The notes under the pieces: generated by a model
The model's database searches: none
What the model was told of the DNA's origin: nothing
The model's input: the letters and a program-made list of their open reading frames with translations, nothing else
DNA from: CAIKMD01 sp036501365
GTDB lineage: Bacteria; Pseudomonadota; Alphaproteobacteria; ATCC43930; CGMCC-115725
Direction of reading: 5' to 3'
DNA length: 64,000 bases
Assembly: GCA_036501365.1 (NCBI GenBank)
Contig: DASYAL010000019.1
Span: forward strand, 1-64,000
Position numbers and translations under genes: made by a program
In this document: one piece after another, positions 8,023 through 17,410 of the stretch
Numbering within the stretch: position 1 is the first letter of the stretch
Layout of the letters: the number at the start of each line of letters is the position of its first letter

Positions 8023-9519
8023 TTAGCCCGCGATATAGCGCGCGTGCAGATGGCGCTCGAAGACCGCGGGATCGAGCGGCCGGCCGGTCGCCTGGGCGAC
8101 GATCTCGGCGGTCGAGAAGCGCGAGGCCTTGCCATGGACATTGGCGCGCAGCCACGCCATCAGCGGCGCGAAGTCGCCTTTTTCGATTCCGGGCAAGATG
8201 CCCGGGTCGGCTCGCTTGGCCGCATCGAACAGCTGCGCCGCGGTCATGGCGCCGAGCGTATAGGTCGGGAAATAGCCGAAAGCGCCCTCGAACCAGTGGA
8301 TGTCCTGGAGGCAACCCTGGCGATCGTCGGGCGGGACAATGCCGAGGAGCGCGCGCATGCCGGCGTTCCAAGCGGCGGGCAAATCCTTCAATGCCAAATC
8401 GCCCGCGAGCAGCGCGCGCTCGATCCGATAGCGCAGGATGACATGCGCCGGATAGGTGACCTCGTCGGCATCGACGCGGATGAGGCTGCGCGCGACCGTC
8501 GTGCCGAGGCGATAAAGATTCTCCGCTTCCCAGGCGGGACCGCCGCCACCGAACACTTGGCGCACGATCGGCGCGGCGAAGACCTGGAACTCGCGCGAGC
8601 GGCAGACCTGCATCTCGATCAGCAGCGACTGGCTCTCGTGCAGGCTCATGCCGCGGGCGCGTCCGACCGGCTGGCGCCGCCACGCCTCGGGCAGGCCGCG
8701 TTCGTACATCGCATGGCCGGTCTCGTGCAGCACGCCCTGGAGCGCGCGGTGGAAATCGCTTTCCTCGTAGCGTGTGGTGATGCGGACATCGTCGGGCGTG
8801 CCGCCGCAGAAGGGATGGAGGCTGATATCGAGCCGGCCGTGATCGAAATCGAAGCCGATGCGCTCCATCAGCTTCACCGCGGCTGCGCGCTGCTTGGCGA
8901 TCGGGAACGGACCCTCGGGATGGAGCGGCGCCGGCCGCCGCGCCTGGGCGGCGAGCGCCTCCTCGATCAGCGCCGGCAAGCGCTCGGCGAAAGGTCCGAA
9001 GACGCGATCGATCGCCGCGGTGCTGCCGCCGGGCTCGTATTGGTCGAGGAGCGCGTCGTAGGGGCTGATACCGAGCTTTGTCGCTTTGGCCGCGGCGACC
9101 TCGCGCGTCAGGTCGAGCACGCGCTGCAGCGCCGGTAGCACGCCGGCGAAATCATTGCTCGGCCGCGCCGCGCGCCACACCATCTCGCAGGCCGAGTCCG
9201 CTTTCGATGAGGCTTCGACCAGATCGGCCGGCACCGCGGTGGCGTGCAGCCAGCTGCGGCGCATCTCGCCGAGATTGGCGCGCTGCCATGGATCGAGATC
9301 GTTCTGCGCCGCGGCGCCGCTGAAGAGATCGGGCAGCGCCGCATCGCCGAGGATGTCATGGCGGATGAGCTTTAAGGTTGCGAGCTGCTCGGCGCGCGCC
9401 TCGGCGCCGCCTTCGGGCATCTGCGTCGCCATGTCCCAATGCAGCACCGCCTGCGCCTCGCCCAGCGCGCCGAGGCGGCGGAAGCGGGCTTCGAGCGCGG
9501 CATAGGGGCTCGTGGTCAT
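8023..9519 (-). CDS. Carboxypeptidase M32 (carboxypeptidase Taq family)
   Basis: A 498-residue zinc metallocarboxypeptidase that releases C-terminal residues from peptides. The active-site HETGH is seen in GVLHETGHAMYERGL, followed by the family's SLHESQSLLIE glutamate ligand region and an HPFCGGTPDDVRITTRY segment typical of M32. The C-terminus has the FGYFPTYTLGAM motif also found throughout the family. ATG at 9519 overlaps the stop of the SURF1 gene by four bases (ATGA). It therefore appears to be co-transcribed as the tail of the cytochrome oxidase operon, although no functional link is known. Confidence 0.95.
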   Translation of the reverse strand: MTTSPYAALEARFRRLGALGEAQAVLHWDMATQMPEGGAEARAEQLATLKLIRHDILGDAALPDLFSGAAAQNDLDPWQRANLGEMRRSWLHATAVPADLVEASSKADSACEMVWRAARPSNDFAGVLPALQRVLDLTREVAAAKATKLGISPYDALLDQYEPGGSTAAIDRVFGPFAERLPALIEEALAAQARRPAPLHPEGPFPIAKQRAAAVKLMERIGFDFDHGRLDISLHPFCGGTPDDVRITTRYEESDFHRALQGVLHETGHAMYERGLPEAWRRQPVGRARGMSLHESQSLLIEMQVCRSREFQVFAAPIVRQVFGGGGPAWEAENLYRLGTTVARSLIRVDADEVTYPAHVILRYRIERALLAGDLALKDLPAAWNAGMRALLGIVPPDDRQGCLQDIHWFEGAFGYFPTYTLGAMTAAQLFDAAKRADPGILPGIEKGDFAPLMAWLRANVHGKASRFSTAEIVAQATGRPLDPAVFERHLHARYIAG

Positions 9520-10223
9520 GATTCACTCCGCAAGCGGCGTTGGGCGAAGCGGATATAGACGACGACCAGCGCCGCCGCCAAGGCGTACCAGGTGATCGCA
9601 TATTGCAGATGGTCGTTCGGCAGCTCGGTGATCGTCTGCCCACCTTGCGGCCAGCCGCCGGCATTGGGCGTCTTGCCGGCATCGACATAGAAGGGTAGCG
9701 CGCTGCCGACGCCTGCCGCCTGCGCCATCGCCGGGATGTCGATCGAGAACCAGGAATTCCTTTGCGGCTCGTTGGCGGGAGTGAACCAGCCCGCCGGCTC
9801 GGGCAGGCGCAGCAGCCCGGTCACCGCGGTCGGGCCGGCGATCTCGCCGGCGGCGCGGGTCGCGGGTACCTGGCGCGCGGTCGGGACGAAGCCGCGATCG
9901 ACCAGCAAGATCGACCCATCCTCGAGGCGGAACGGCGTGACGATATGAAAGCCCTGATCGCCCTTGAGCGATTGCGCGTTGAGATAAAGCTCGCGGTCGT
10001 TGAGGAATTGCCCTTCCGCGCGCACCGGGTGGAATTCGAGCGCGCGCGCCTCCTCGAGGGTCTTGGGCAAAGGCACCGGCGGCGCGGTGAGCGCCGCGTT
10101 GCGCTGCGCGATCAGCCCTTCCTTCCAGCCGAGGCGCTGCACCTGCCAGCTGCCGAGGCCCAGGAGCAGCAACAGGCCGAAAGCCGACCACAGCGTCGGC
10201 CAGAGCAGCGAGCGACGCGCCAC
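9516..10223 (-). CDS. SURF1 family cytochrome oxidase biogenesis protein
   Basis: A 235-residue protein of the SURF1/Shy1 family, which helps insert heme a into subunit I of aa3-type cytochrome c oxidase. Two transmembrane segments bracket a periplasmic domain: residues about 8-26 (LWSAFGLLLLLGLGSWQVQRL) and about 207-226. The family's GSWQ motif and the C-terminal HLQYAITWYALA segment are present. The start is GTG at 10223, four bases after the DUF983 stop. Position at the end of the oxidase operon agrees with the function. Conserved alphaproteobacterial arrangement. Confidence 0.93.
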   Translation of the reverse strand: MARRSLLWPTLWSAFGLLLLLGLGSWQVQRLGWKEGLIAQRNAALTAPPVPLPKTLEEARALEFHPVRAEGQFLNDRELYLNAQSLKGDQGFHIVTPFRLEDGSILLVDRGFVPTARQVPATRAAGEIAGPTAVTGLLRLPEPAGWFTPANEPQRNSWFSIDIPAMAQAAGVGSALPFYVDAGKTPNAGGWPQGGQTITELPNDHLQYAITWYALAAALVVVYIRFAQRRLRSES

Positions 10224-10227
10224 CGGA

Positions 10228-10596
10228 TCAGGCGCCGCCCAAGGCGCGGTAGCGGTACTGCATGGCGATCAGCCAGGCCTTGAACGGCCGCAGCAGCGCG
10301 ATCGCGCCGCCGATGACGACCGGCGTCCAGAGCACGATATGCACCCAGAAAGGCGGCGCGAATTCGATCTCGACCAGTATGGCGAGCCCGACCACGATCG
10401 CGCCGAGGATCAGCACGACGAAAGCCGCGGGCCCGTCGCCGGCATCCTGCGCCGCGAGGTCGAGGCCGCAGGCGCTGCAGCGCGGCGCCACGGCCAGAAG
10501 TCCGTCATAGAGCTTGCCCTTGCCGCAGCGCGGGCAGCGGCAGCGGAGCGCCGCGCCGAGAACCGAGACCGAAGAACGGGGCTCGGCCCCGCTCAT
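10228..10596 (-). CDS. DUF983 family zinc-ribbon membrane protein
   Basis: A 122-residue protein with two Cys pairs, CPRCGKGKLYDG and CSACGLDL, followed by two predicted membrane helices (FVVLILGAIVVGLAILVEI and the region after WVHIVLWTP). This is the DUF983 layout, regularly found beside ctaE in alphaproteobacteria. A role in oxidase assembly is inferred from the neighbourhood only. I start at ATG 10596, which overlaps the ctaE stop (ATGA at 10593-10596); an in-frame extension to 10680 would lie wholly inside ctaE and is less likely. Confidence 0.9.
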   Translation of the reverse strand: MSGAEPRSSVSVLGAALRCRCPRCGKGKLYDGLLAVAPRCSACGLDLAAQDAGDGPAAFVVLILGAIVVGLAILVEIEFAPPFWVHIVLWTPVVIGGAIALLRPFKAWLIAMQYRYRALGGA

Positions 10597-11438
10597 TCGC
10601 CGAAGCTGGTCACGCCGGCGCTGCCCCACCAATAGATGCAGATGAAAAGGAACAGCCAGACCACGTCGACGAAATGCCAATACCAGGCCGCGGCCTCGAA
10701 GCCGAAATGATGATCGGGGCGGAACTGGCCCTTGATGGCGCGGATCAGGCAGACGAACAGGAAGGTCGTGCCGATGATGACATGGGCGCCGTGGAAGCCG
10801 GTCGCCATGAAGAAGGTCGAGGGATACATGCCCTGGGTGAAGCCGAAGGCGGCGTGGGTGTATTCATAGGCCTGCAGCGAGGTGAAGCAGAGGCCGAGGA
10901 ACACGGTGAGCGCGAGGCCCTGGATCAGGCCCTTGCGGTTGTTCTCCAAGAGCGAATGATGCGCCCAGGTGACGGTCGTGCCCGAGGTCAGGAGCACGAG
11001 CGTATTGAGGAACGGCACCTCGAAAGGATCGAAGGGATGGATGCCCTTGGGCGGCCACACCCCGCCCATCGCCGCCGTGGGATAGAGCGCGGCGCTGAAA
11101 TAGGCCCAGAAGAAGGCCGAGAAGAACATCACCTCGGAAGCGATGAAGAGCGCCATGCCGAAGCGCATCCCGATCTGCACGACCGGATTGTGGAAGCCGT
11201 CATAGACCGCCTCGCGAATCACGTCGCGCCACCACACGAACATGATCGCGAGCACGCCGATGAAGCCGAGGATCATCACCCAGGTCTGGCCGCCATGCAG
11301 CCACCACACCGCGCCGCCGGTGAGCGTGCCGGCGGCGACCGCGCCGACGATCGGCCAGAAGCTGGGATCGACCAGGTGGTAGGGATGGTGGTGGCCGTGA
11401 TAGTCGAAATGCTCAGGCTCGATGGGCTCAACGGTCAT
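10593..11438 (-). CDS. ctaE: Cytochrome c oxidase subunit III
   Basis: The 281-residue seven-helix core subunit III of an aa3-type cytochrome c oxidase, which stabilises the catalytic core. Recognised by HPYHLVDPSFWP near the N-terminus, WWRDVIREAVYDG after the second helix, FWAYFSAALYP, the TVTWAHHSLLE motif of helix IV, and a C-terminal YWHFVDVVWLFLF. The GFHGAHVIIG segment is also characteristic. It is the fifth oxidase-related gene after ctaG, 16 bases downstream of it. Complete and ordinary. Confidence 0.97.
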   Translation of the reverse strand: MTVEPIEPEHFDYHGHHHPYHLVDPSFWPIVGAVAAGTLTGGAVWWLHGGQTWVMILGFIGVLAIMFVWWRDVIREAVYDGFHNPVVQIGMRFGMALFIASEVMFFSAFFWAYFSAALYPTAAMGGVWPPKGIHPFDPFEVPFLNTLVLLTSGTTVTWAHHSLLENNRKGLIQGLALTVFLGLCFTSLQAYEYTHAAFGFTQGMYPSTFFMATGFHGAHVIIGTTFLFVCLIRAIKGQFRPDHHFGFEAAAWYWHFVDVVWLFLFICIYWWGSAGVTSFGE

Positions 11439-11454
11439 GGCTTGCTCGCGCGGC

Positions 11455-12060
11455 TCAATTGATCGAGGTTGGATTGATCGGATTGGGTGAGGGAAGCGCC
11501 GAGGACTGGACCGGCGGCTCGCCGGTGTCCTTGGCGCGGAACATGGTGTAGCTCAGCGTGATGGTGTCGACATCGTCGGCGTTATGGTCGTTGACGATGT
11601 CGGGATCGACGTAGAACTGCACCGCGAGATCGGCGGCTTCGCCCGGCGCGAGGTGCTGCGCCGAGAAGCAGAAACATTGCAGCTTGTCGAAATAGAGCCC
11701 GGCCTTCGACGGCGTGACGTTGAAGGTCGCCGTGCCGGTGACCGGCGCGCGGCTCATGTTGAAGGCGCGGTATTTGATCACCTTGATCTCGCCGGGATGG
11801 ACGTCGACCGAGCGCTGCTCGGGGCGGAACTCCCAATCGAGGCCCGGCGCGACGGTCGAATCGAAGCGCACGGTGATGGTGCGACCGGCCACGATCTGGT
11901 CGGCGGCCTGGGTCACGCGCTGCGTCGTGCCGTTATAGCCGGTCGCGGCGCAGAACAGGCGGTAGAGCGGCACCGAGAAGCCGACCAGCACGCACATGGC
12001 TCCGACGATGCCGAGCAGCGCGCCCGCCGTCGCGCCCTTGCGCCGGCCGCTGCCGCTCAT
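11455..12060 (-). CDS. ctaG: Cytochrome c oxidase assembly protein CtaG (Cox11 type)
   Basis: A 201-residue copper chaperone that delivers Cu to the CuB site of subunit I. One N-terminal transmembrane helix (GALLGIVGAMCVLVGFSVPL) anchors a periplasmic immunoglobulin-like domain that contains the copper-binding KLQCFCFSAQ (CFCF) motif. A third conserved cysteine lies in the YRLFCAATGYNG segment next to the membrane. This is the Cox11 family and not the unrelated caa3-type CtaG. ATG at 12060 overlaps the stop of the small upstream gene (ATGA). Confidence 0.95.
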   Translation of the reverse strand: MSGSGRRKGATAGALLGIVGAMCVLVGFSVPLYRLFCAATGYNGTTQRVTQAADQIVAGRTITVRFDSTVAPGLDWEFRPEQRSVDVHPGEIKVIKYRAFNMSRAPVTGTATFNVTPSKAGLYFDKLQCFCFSAQHLAPGEAADLAVQFYVDPDIVNDHNADDVDTITLSYTMFRAKDTGEPPVQSSALPSPNPINPTSIN

Positions 12061-12173
12061 GGCAGCATCCCCAGCCGCACGATGGTGACGATATAGAGCA
12101 GCACCGCGAGCCCGATCAGGATGCCGAGCAGCGCCAGGTTCTTGTCGCGCCGCCGCTTGTCGTCAGGGGTCAT
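12057..12173 (-). CDS. Small CoxF-like membrane protein of the oxidase operon
   Basis: A 38-codon gene between ctaB and ctaG. The product begins MTPDDKRRRDKNLA, with a positively charged N-terminus, and continues into one hydrophobic helix (LLGILIGLAVLLYIVTIV) ending RLGMLP. Its stop overlaps the ctaG start by four bases, and its ATG is 11 bases after the ctaB stop. Tiny single-helix proteins in this spot are known in alphaproteobacterial cta operons (CoxF-like) and are assigned to oxidase assembly by location. The identification rests on length, topology and context. Confidence 0.75.
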   Translation of the reverse strand: MTPDDKRRRDKNLALLGILIGLAVLLYIVTIVRLGMLP

Positions 12174-12184
12174 CGCCAGCCACC

Positions 12185-13144
12185 TCACGACGCCACCGAG
12201 AAATCGAGCGCGCGGTCCGCGACCAGGAGCGCGAACAACAAGAAGAGATAGAGCAGCGAGAAATGGAACATCTGCCGCGCGGCGCGCGTGCCGGGATCGC
12301 GCATGACGCGCAGATTGCAGAGCGTGAAGACGGCCGAGAGCGCCAGCGCCGGCGCGCCGTAGAACCAGCTCGCCGCGCCGAGCAGCGTCGGCGCCAGCGC
12401 CACCGGCCAGAGCGCCACGGTGTAGAGCAGCATCTGTTTCTTGGTTTCGCGCGCACCCGCGACGACGGGCAGCATCGGCACGCCGGCCTTGGCATAGTCG
12501 CCGGTGCGATAGAGCGACAGCGCCCAGAAATGCGGCGGCGTCCAGAAGAAGATCAGCGCGAAGAGCGCCAGCGCCGGCAGGCCGATCTGGCCGGTCGCCG
12601 CCGCCCAGCCGACGAGCGGCGGGAAGGCGCCGGCGGCGCCGCCGATGACGATGTTCTGCGGCGTGCGGCGCTTCAGCCAGATCGTATAGACGAAGACATA
12701 GAAGGCGATGGTGATCGCCAAAAGGATCGCGGCGACGACATTGAGCGCCAGCGCCATCAGCGTCACCGAGCCGACCGCCAGCACCGCGCCGAAGCCGAGC
12801 GCGTCGCCCGGCGCCATGCGTCCCGCCGGCAGCGGCCGGTCCTTGGTGCGCTCCATCAGCGCGTCGAGGTCGCGGTCGTACCACATGTTGATCGCGCCCG
12901 ACGCGCCCGCGGCAACCGCGATGCACAGCACGGCGACGAAGCCCAGAATCGGGTTGAGATGCCCGGGCGCGAGATAGAGGCCGGCCCAGCCGGTGAAGAC
13001 GACCAGCGACATCACCCGCGGCTTCAACAGCGCGAAATAATCGCCGACGCCGCCGACCGCGTCGCGCGCGACCGCATCAGCGGCCGCCGCGCGCGGCGCC
13101 GCGACCGCGCGGGAGCCGACGAGACTGGCGGAGAGATCGGCCAT
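12185..13144 (-). CDS. ctaB: Protoheme IX farnesyltransferase (heme O synthase)
   Basis: UbiA-superfamily membrane prenyltransferase that attaches a farnesyl group to protoheme to make heme O, the precursor of heme A. The first aspartate-rich motif reads NMWYDRDLDALMERTKDRP and the N-terminal LLKPRVMSLVVFTG is typical of CtaB. Several hydrophobic helices follow, with YTIWLKRRTPQNIVIGG and FSWTPPHFWALSLYRT-like signatures (here FFWTPPHFWALS). I use ATG at 13144 (319 residues). A TTG at 13156, overlapping the ctaD stop, would add four residues and cannot be excluded. Confidence 0.95.
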   Translation of the reverse strand: MADLSASLVGSRAVAAPRAAAADAVARDAVGGVGDYFALLKPRVMSLVVFTGWAGLYLAPGHLNPILGFVAVLCIAVAAGASGAINMWYDRDLDALMERTKDRPLPAGRMAPGDALGFGAVLAVGSVTLMALALNVVAAILLAITIAFYVFVYTIWLKRRTPQNIVIGGAAGAFPPLVGWAAATGQIGLPALALFALIFFWTPPHFWALSLYRTGDYAKAGVPMLPVVAGARETKKQMLLYTVALWPVALAPTLLGAASWFYGAPALALSAVFTLCNLRVMRDPGTRAARQMFHFSLLYLFLLFALLVADRALDFSVAS

Positions 13145-13152
13145 CGCTCGCG

Positions 13153-14784
13153 TCAATGCGCCGGCGACGACGCGATCACCGGCAGCTCGTCATAGGAATG
13201 GAAGGGCGGCGGCGATGGCAGGGTCCATTCGAGGGTGGTCGCGCCGGGGCCCCAGTAATTCGCGCCGACGCGCTTCCCGGCGAACAGGGTCTGGAAGACG
13301 ATATAGACGAAGAGAAGCGTCGAAGCGCCGGTGATAAACGAGCCGATCGAGGCCACCATGTTCCAGCCGGCAAAAGCGTCGGGGTAGTCGCTGATGCGGC
13401 GCGGCATCCCGGCGAGGCCGAGGAAGTGCATCGGGAAGAAGGTGAGATTGACGCCGATGAACGTCGTCCAGAAATGGATCTGGCCGAGCGTCTCGTTGTA
13501 TTGCCGGCCCGACATCTTGCCGATCCAGTAGTAGAAGCCGGCGAAGAGACCGAACACGGCGCCGAGCGACAGCACGTAGTGGAAATGCGCCACCACGTAA
13601 TAGGTGTTGTGGAGATAGTGGTCGACGCCGGCGTTCGCGAGCACCACGCCGGTGACGCCGCCGACGGTGAAGAGGAAGATAAAGCCGATCGCGAACAGCA
13701 TCGGCGTCTTGAACTCGATCGAGCCGTCCCACATGGTCGCGATCCAGGAGAAGATCTTGATGCCGGTCGGCACTGCGATGACCATGGTCGCGGCGGTGAA
13801 ATAGGCCTGGGTGTCGACGCTGAGACCGGTGGTGAACATGTGGTGCGCCCAGACGACGAAGCCGATCACGCCGATCGAGACCATCGCATAGGCCATGCCG
13901 AGATAGCCGAAGATCGGCTTCTTCGAGAAGGTCGAGACCACCTGGCTGACGATGCCGAAGGCCGGCAGGATCATGATGTAGACTTCGGGGTGGCCGAAGA
14001 ACCAGAACAGGTTGAGGAACAGCAACGGATCGCCGCCGCCCGCCGGATCGAAGAAGGTGGTGCCGAAATTGCGGTCGGTCAGCAGCATGGTGATCGCGCC
14101 GGCGAGCACCGGCAGCGACAAGAGCAAGAGGAACGCGGTCACCAGGATCGACCACACGAAGAGCGGCATCTTGTGCAAGGTCATGCCGGGCGCGCGCATG
14201 TTGAAGATCGTGGTGATGAAATTGATCGCGCCCATGATCGAGGACGCGCCCGCCAAATGCAGCGAGAAGATCACCATGTCGACCGAGGGGCCGGGATGGC
14301 CGATCTTCGCCGAGAGCGGCGGATAGACCGTCCAGCCGACGCCCGCACCATCGCCGATCATGGTCTGGCCCGCCATCAGGAGGAAGGCCGGCACCAAAAG
14401 CCAGAAGCTGATGTTGTTCATGCGCGGAAACGCCATGTCGGGCGAACCGATCATCAGCGGCACGAACCAATTGCCGAAGCCGCCGATCAGCGCCGGCATC
14501 ACCACGAAGAACACCATGAGGAGGCCGTGCGCCGTGATGATGACGTTGTAGAGCTGATGGTTGTTGGCGAAGAGCACGTCGCCCGGCCGCATCAGATTGT
14601 AGCGCATGACGATCGAGAGCGCGCCGGCGATGAGGGCGGCGGTGATCGAGAAGATGATGTAGAGCGTGCCGATATCCTTGTGGTTCGTCGAGGCGAGCCA
14701 GCGCGTCCAGAAGGCCGGGACGTGATCGTGTCCCGCTTCGTGGCCGTGGCCGTAACCGCCATGCGCGTGAGTGTCGGTCGTCAT
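13153..14784 (-). CDS. ctaD: Cytochrome c oxidase subunit I
   Basis: The 543-residue catalytic subunit of an aa3-type oxidase, holding heme a and the heme a3-CuB centre. The first heme a ligand is in ITAHGLLMVFF, the CuB/tyrosine segment in WFFGHPEVYIMILP, and the heme a3/heme a histidines in THYVVAHFHY-type sequence (NTYYVVAHFHYVLS). A histidine-rich N-terminus (THAHGGYGHGHEAGHDH) precedes the first helix. ATG at 14784 follows GAGGAGCGA. The frame is open to 14928 but that extension overlaps nothing conserved. It precedes ctaB and follows ctaC by 49 bases. Confidence 0.98.
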   Translation of the reverse strand: MTTDTHAHGGYGHGHEAGHDHVPAFWTRWLASTNHKDIGTLYIIFSITAALIAGALSIVMRYNLMRPGDVLFANNHQLYNVIITAHGLLMVFFVVMPALIGGFGNWFVPLMIGSPDMAFPRMNNISFWLLVPAFLLMAGQTMIGDGAGVGWTVYPPLSAKIGHPGPSVDMVIFSLHLAGASSIMGAINFITTIFNMRAPGMTLHKMPLFVWSILVTAFLLLLSLPVLAGAITMLLTDRNFGTTFFDPAGGGDPLLFLNLFWFFGHPEVYIMILPAFGIVSQVVSTFSKKPIFGYLGMAYAMVSIGVIGFVVWAHHMFTTGLSVDTQAYFTAATMVIAVPTGIKIFSWIATMWDGSIEFKTPMLFAIGFIFLFTVGGVTGVVLANAGVDHYLHNTYYVVAHFHYVLSLGAVFGLFAGFYYWIGKMSGRQYNETLGQIHFWTTFIGVNLTFFPMHFLGLAGMPRRISDYPDAFAGWNMVASIGSFITGASTLLFVYIVFQTLFAGKRVGANYWGPGATTLEWTLPSPPPFHSYDELPVIASSPAH

Positions 14785-14833
14785 TCGCTCGCTCCTCGCG
14801 AAATACGTACTTAGCTGACTCGAGACGCGACGG

Positions 14834-15712
14834 TTACTGAGCCGCCGCCAGGCGCACGCCCGCATCGGGCGGCGAGTCGGCCGTGGCGAATTTCTGCTTC
14901 GCCGCCGCCGCCCATTTGGCGAAATCATCCTTCGAGACCACGTCGACCTCGATCGGCATGAATGGATGATTGACGCCGCAGATCTGATTGCACTGGCCGA
15001 AGAAGGTGCCGGTGCGCTCGAACTGGAACCAGCTCTCGTTGACGCGGCCGACCACGGCGTATTCCTGGACGCCGGCCGACGGCAGATACCAGCTGTGAAT
15101 CACATCGGTGCCGGTGATCAGCACCCGCACCACCGCGCCGACCGGCACCACGACCGGATTGTCGACGCCCAAAAGCCGCGGCTTGCCCTGCTTCGCGTCG
15201 TCCGCCTCGGAGAGCACGTTGCTGTCGAAAGCGAAGTCGCCCTGATCGGGATATTCGTAGGACCAGTACCACTGATGGCCGGTCACCTTCAGCGTCATAT
15301 CCGCATGCTCGGTGCGGTTCTCGTAATAGAGCAGCTTGAAGGACGGGATCGCGATCGAGACGAGGACGAGCACCGGAACGGCGGTCCACACCACTTCGAG
15401 CAGCGTGTTGTGCGTCGTCGTCGACGGCACCGGATGGCGCTTGGCGCTGAAGCGCACCATCACATAGACCAAAAGGCCAAGCACGAAGACGGTGATCAGC
15501 GTGATGATGACGACGAGCTCGTTGTGGAAGCTATCGATCGCGTCGCGCACCGGCGTCGCGCCGGCGACCATGCCGAGCTGCCAGTCCTTCGGCTGCTCGA
15601 CGAAGCCGCTTTGTGCCCAGGCCGGCATCGCGATGCCGGCGAGCGTCAGGGCCAAGCCGGCACGCGCCGCCGCACCACACACCGTCGCCACGAATTTGCG
15701 GATTGACCCCAT
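14834..15712 (-). CDS. ctaC: Cytochrome c oxidase subunit II
   Basis: The 292-residue subunit II, which takes electrons from cytochrome c at the binuclear CuA site. A signal peptide (cleavage near PAWAQ) is followed by two membrane helices and a cupredoxin domain. The CuA ligands are visible in FGQCNQICGVNHPFMPIEV, with the upstream histidine in VIHSWYLPS. The aromatic QWYWSYEYPD motif for electron entry is present. ATG at 15712 has AGAAGG upstream. As the first gene of the oxidase operon it should carry the operon promoter in 15713-15955. Confidence 0.97.
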   Translation of the reverse strand: MGSIRKFVATVCGAAARAGLALTLAGIAMPAWAQSGFVEQPKDWQLGMVAGATPVRDAIDSFHNELVVIITLITVFVLGLLVYVMVRFSAKRHPVPSTTTHNTLLEVVWTAVPVLVLVSIAIPSFKLLYYENRTEHADMTLKVTGHQWYWSYEYPDQGDFAFDSNVLSEADDAKQGKPRLLGVDNPVVVPVGAVVRVLITGTDVIHSWYLPSAGVQEYAVVGRVNESWFQFERTGTFFGQCNQICGVNHPFMPIEVDVVSKDDFAKWAAAAKQKFATADSPPDAGVRLAAAQ

Positions 15713-15836
15713 GCCTTCTGCGCCCCTCATCCTGCCGGCGGCCACCGGCTCCGCGCCAACTGAAGGCGCGCGCGTCGGAAATTACGCGTCTCTCTTAGCC
15801 CCTGCGCAGGCATGACGCCAACCGCATCATTGCGAC

Positions 15837-15851
15837 TTTATGCCGCATAAA
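15837..15851. promoter_or_regulatory. Perfect 7-1-7 palindrome in the ctaC/tldD divergent spacer
   Basis: TTTATGC-C-GCATAAA is a perfect dyad, AT-rich against its surroundings, about 125 bases upstream of ctaC and 105 upstream of tldD. On the minus strand TTACAC about 16 bases before TATGCG would place a -10 hexamer inside the dyad. A regulator-binding site for the oxidase operon is possible, but no known motif matches. Confidence 0.35.
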
Positions 15852-15955
15852 ACAAGCGCTTGGCGGTGTAACGGGAGTCACCGCATCCCATATGACGGAA
15901 ATGACACTGGCCCCGCTTCTTGCTTCGTGGCAAGAAGCCGCGCGGGAGAGAGAAC

Positions 15956-17386
<1,431 letters not shown>

Positions 17387-17410
17387 GTCTCGGCGCATGA
17401 GCCCTCGTCC

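Noticed and set aside
6769..9138. 789-codon plus-strand frame opposite the reductase, ABM and M32 genes
   Set aside because: Composition artefact of three real minus-strand genes; no motif or ribosome site.
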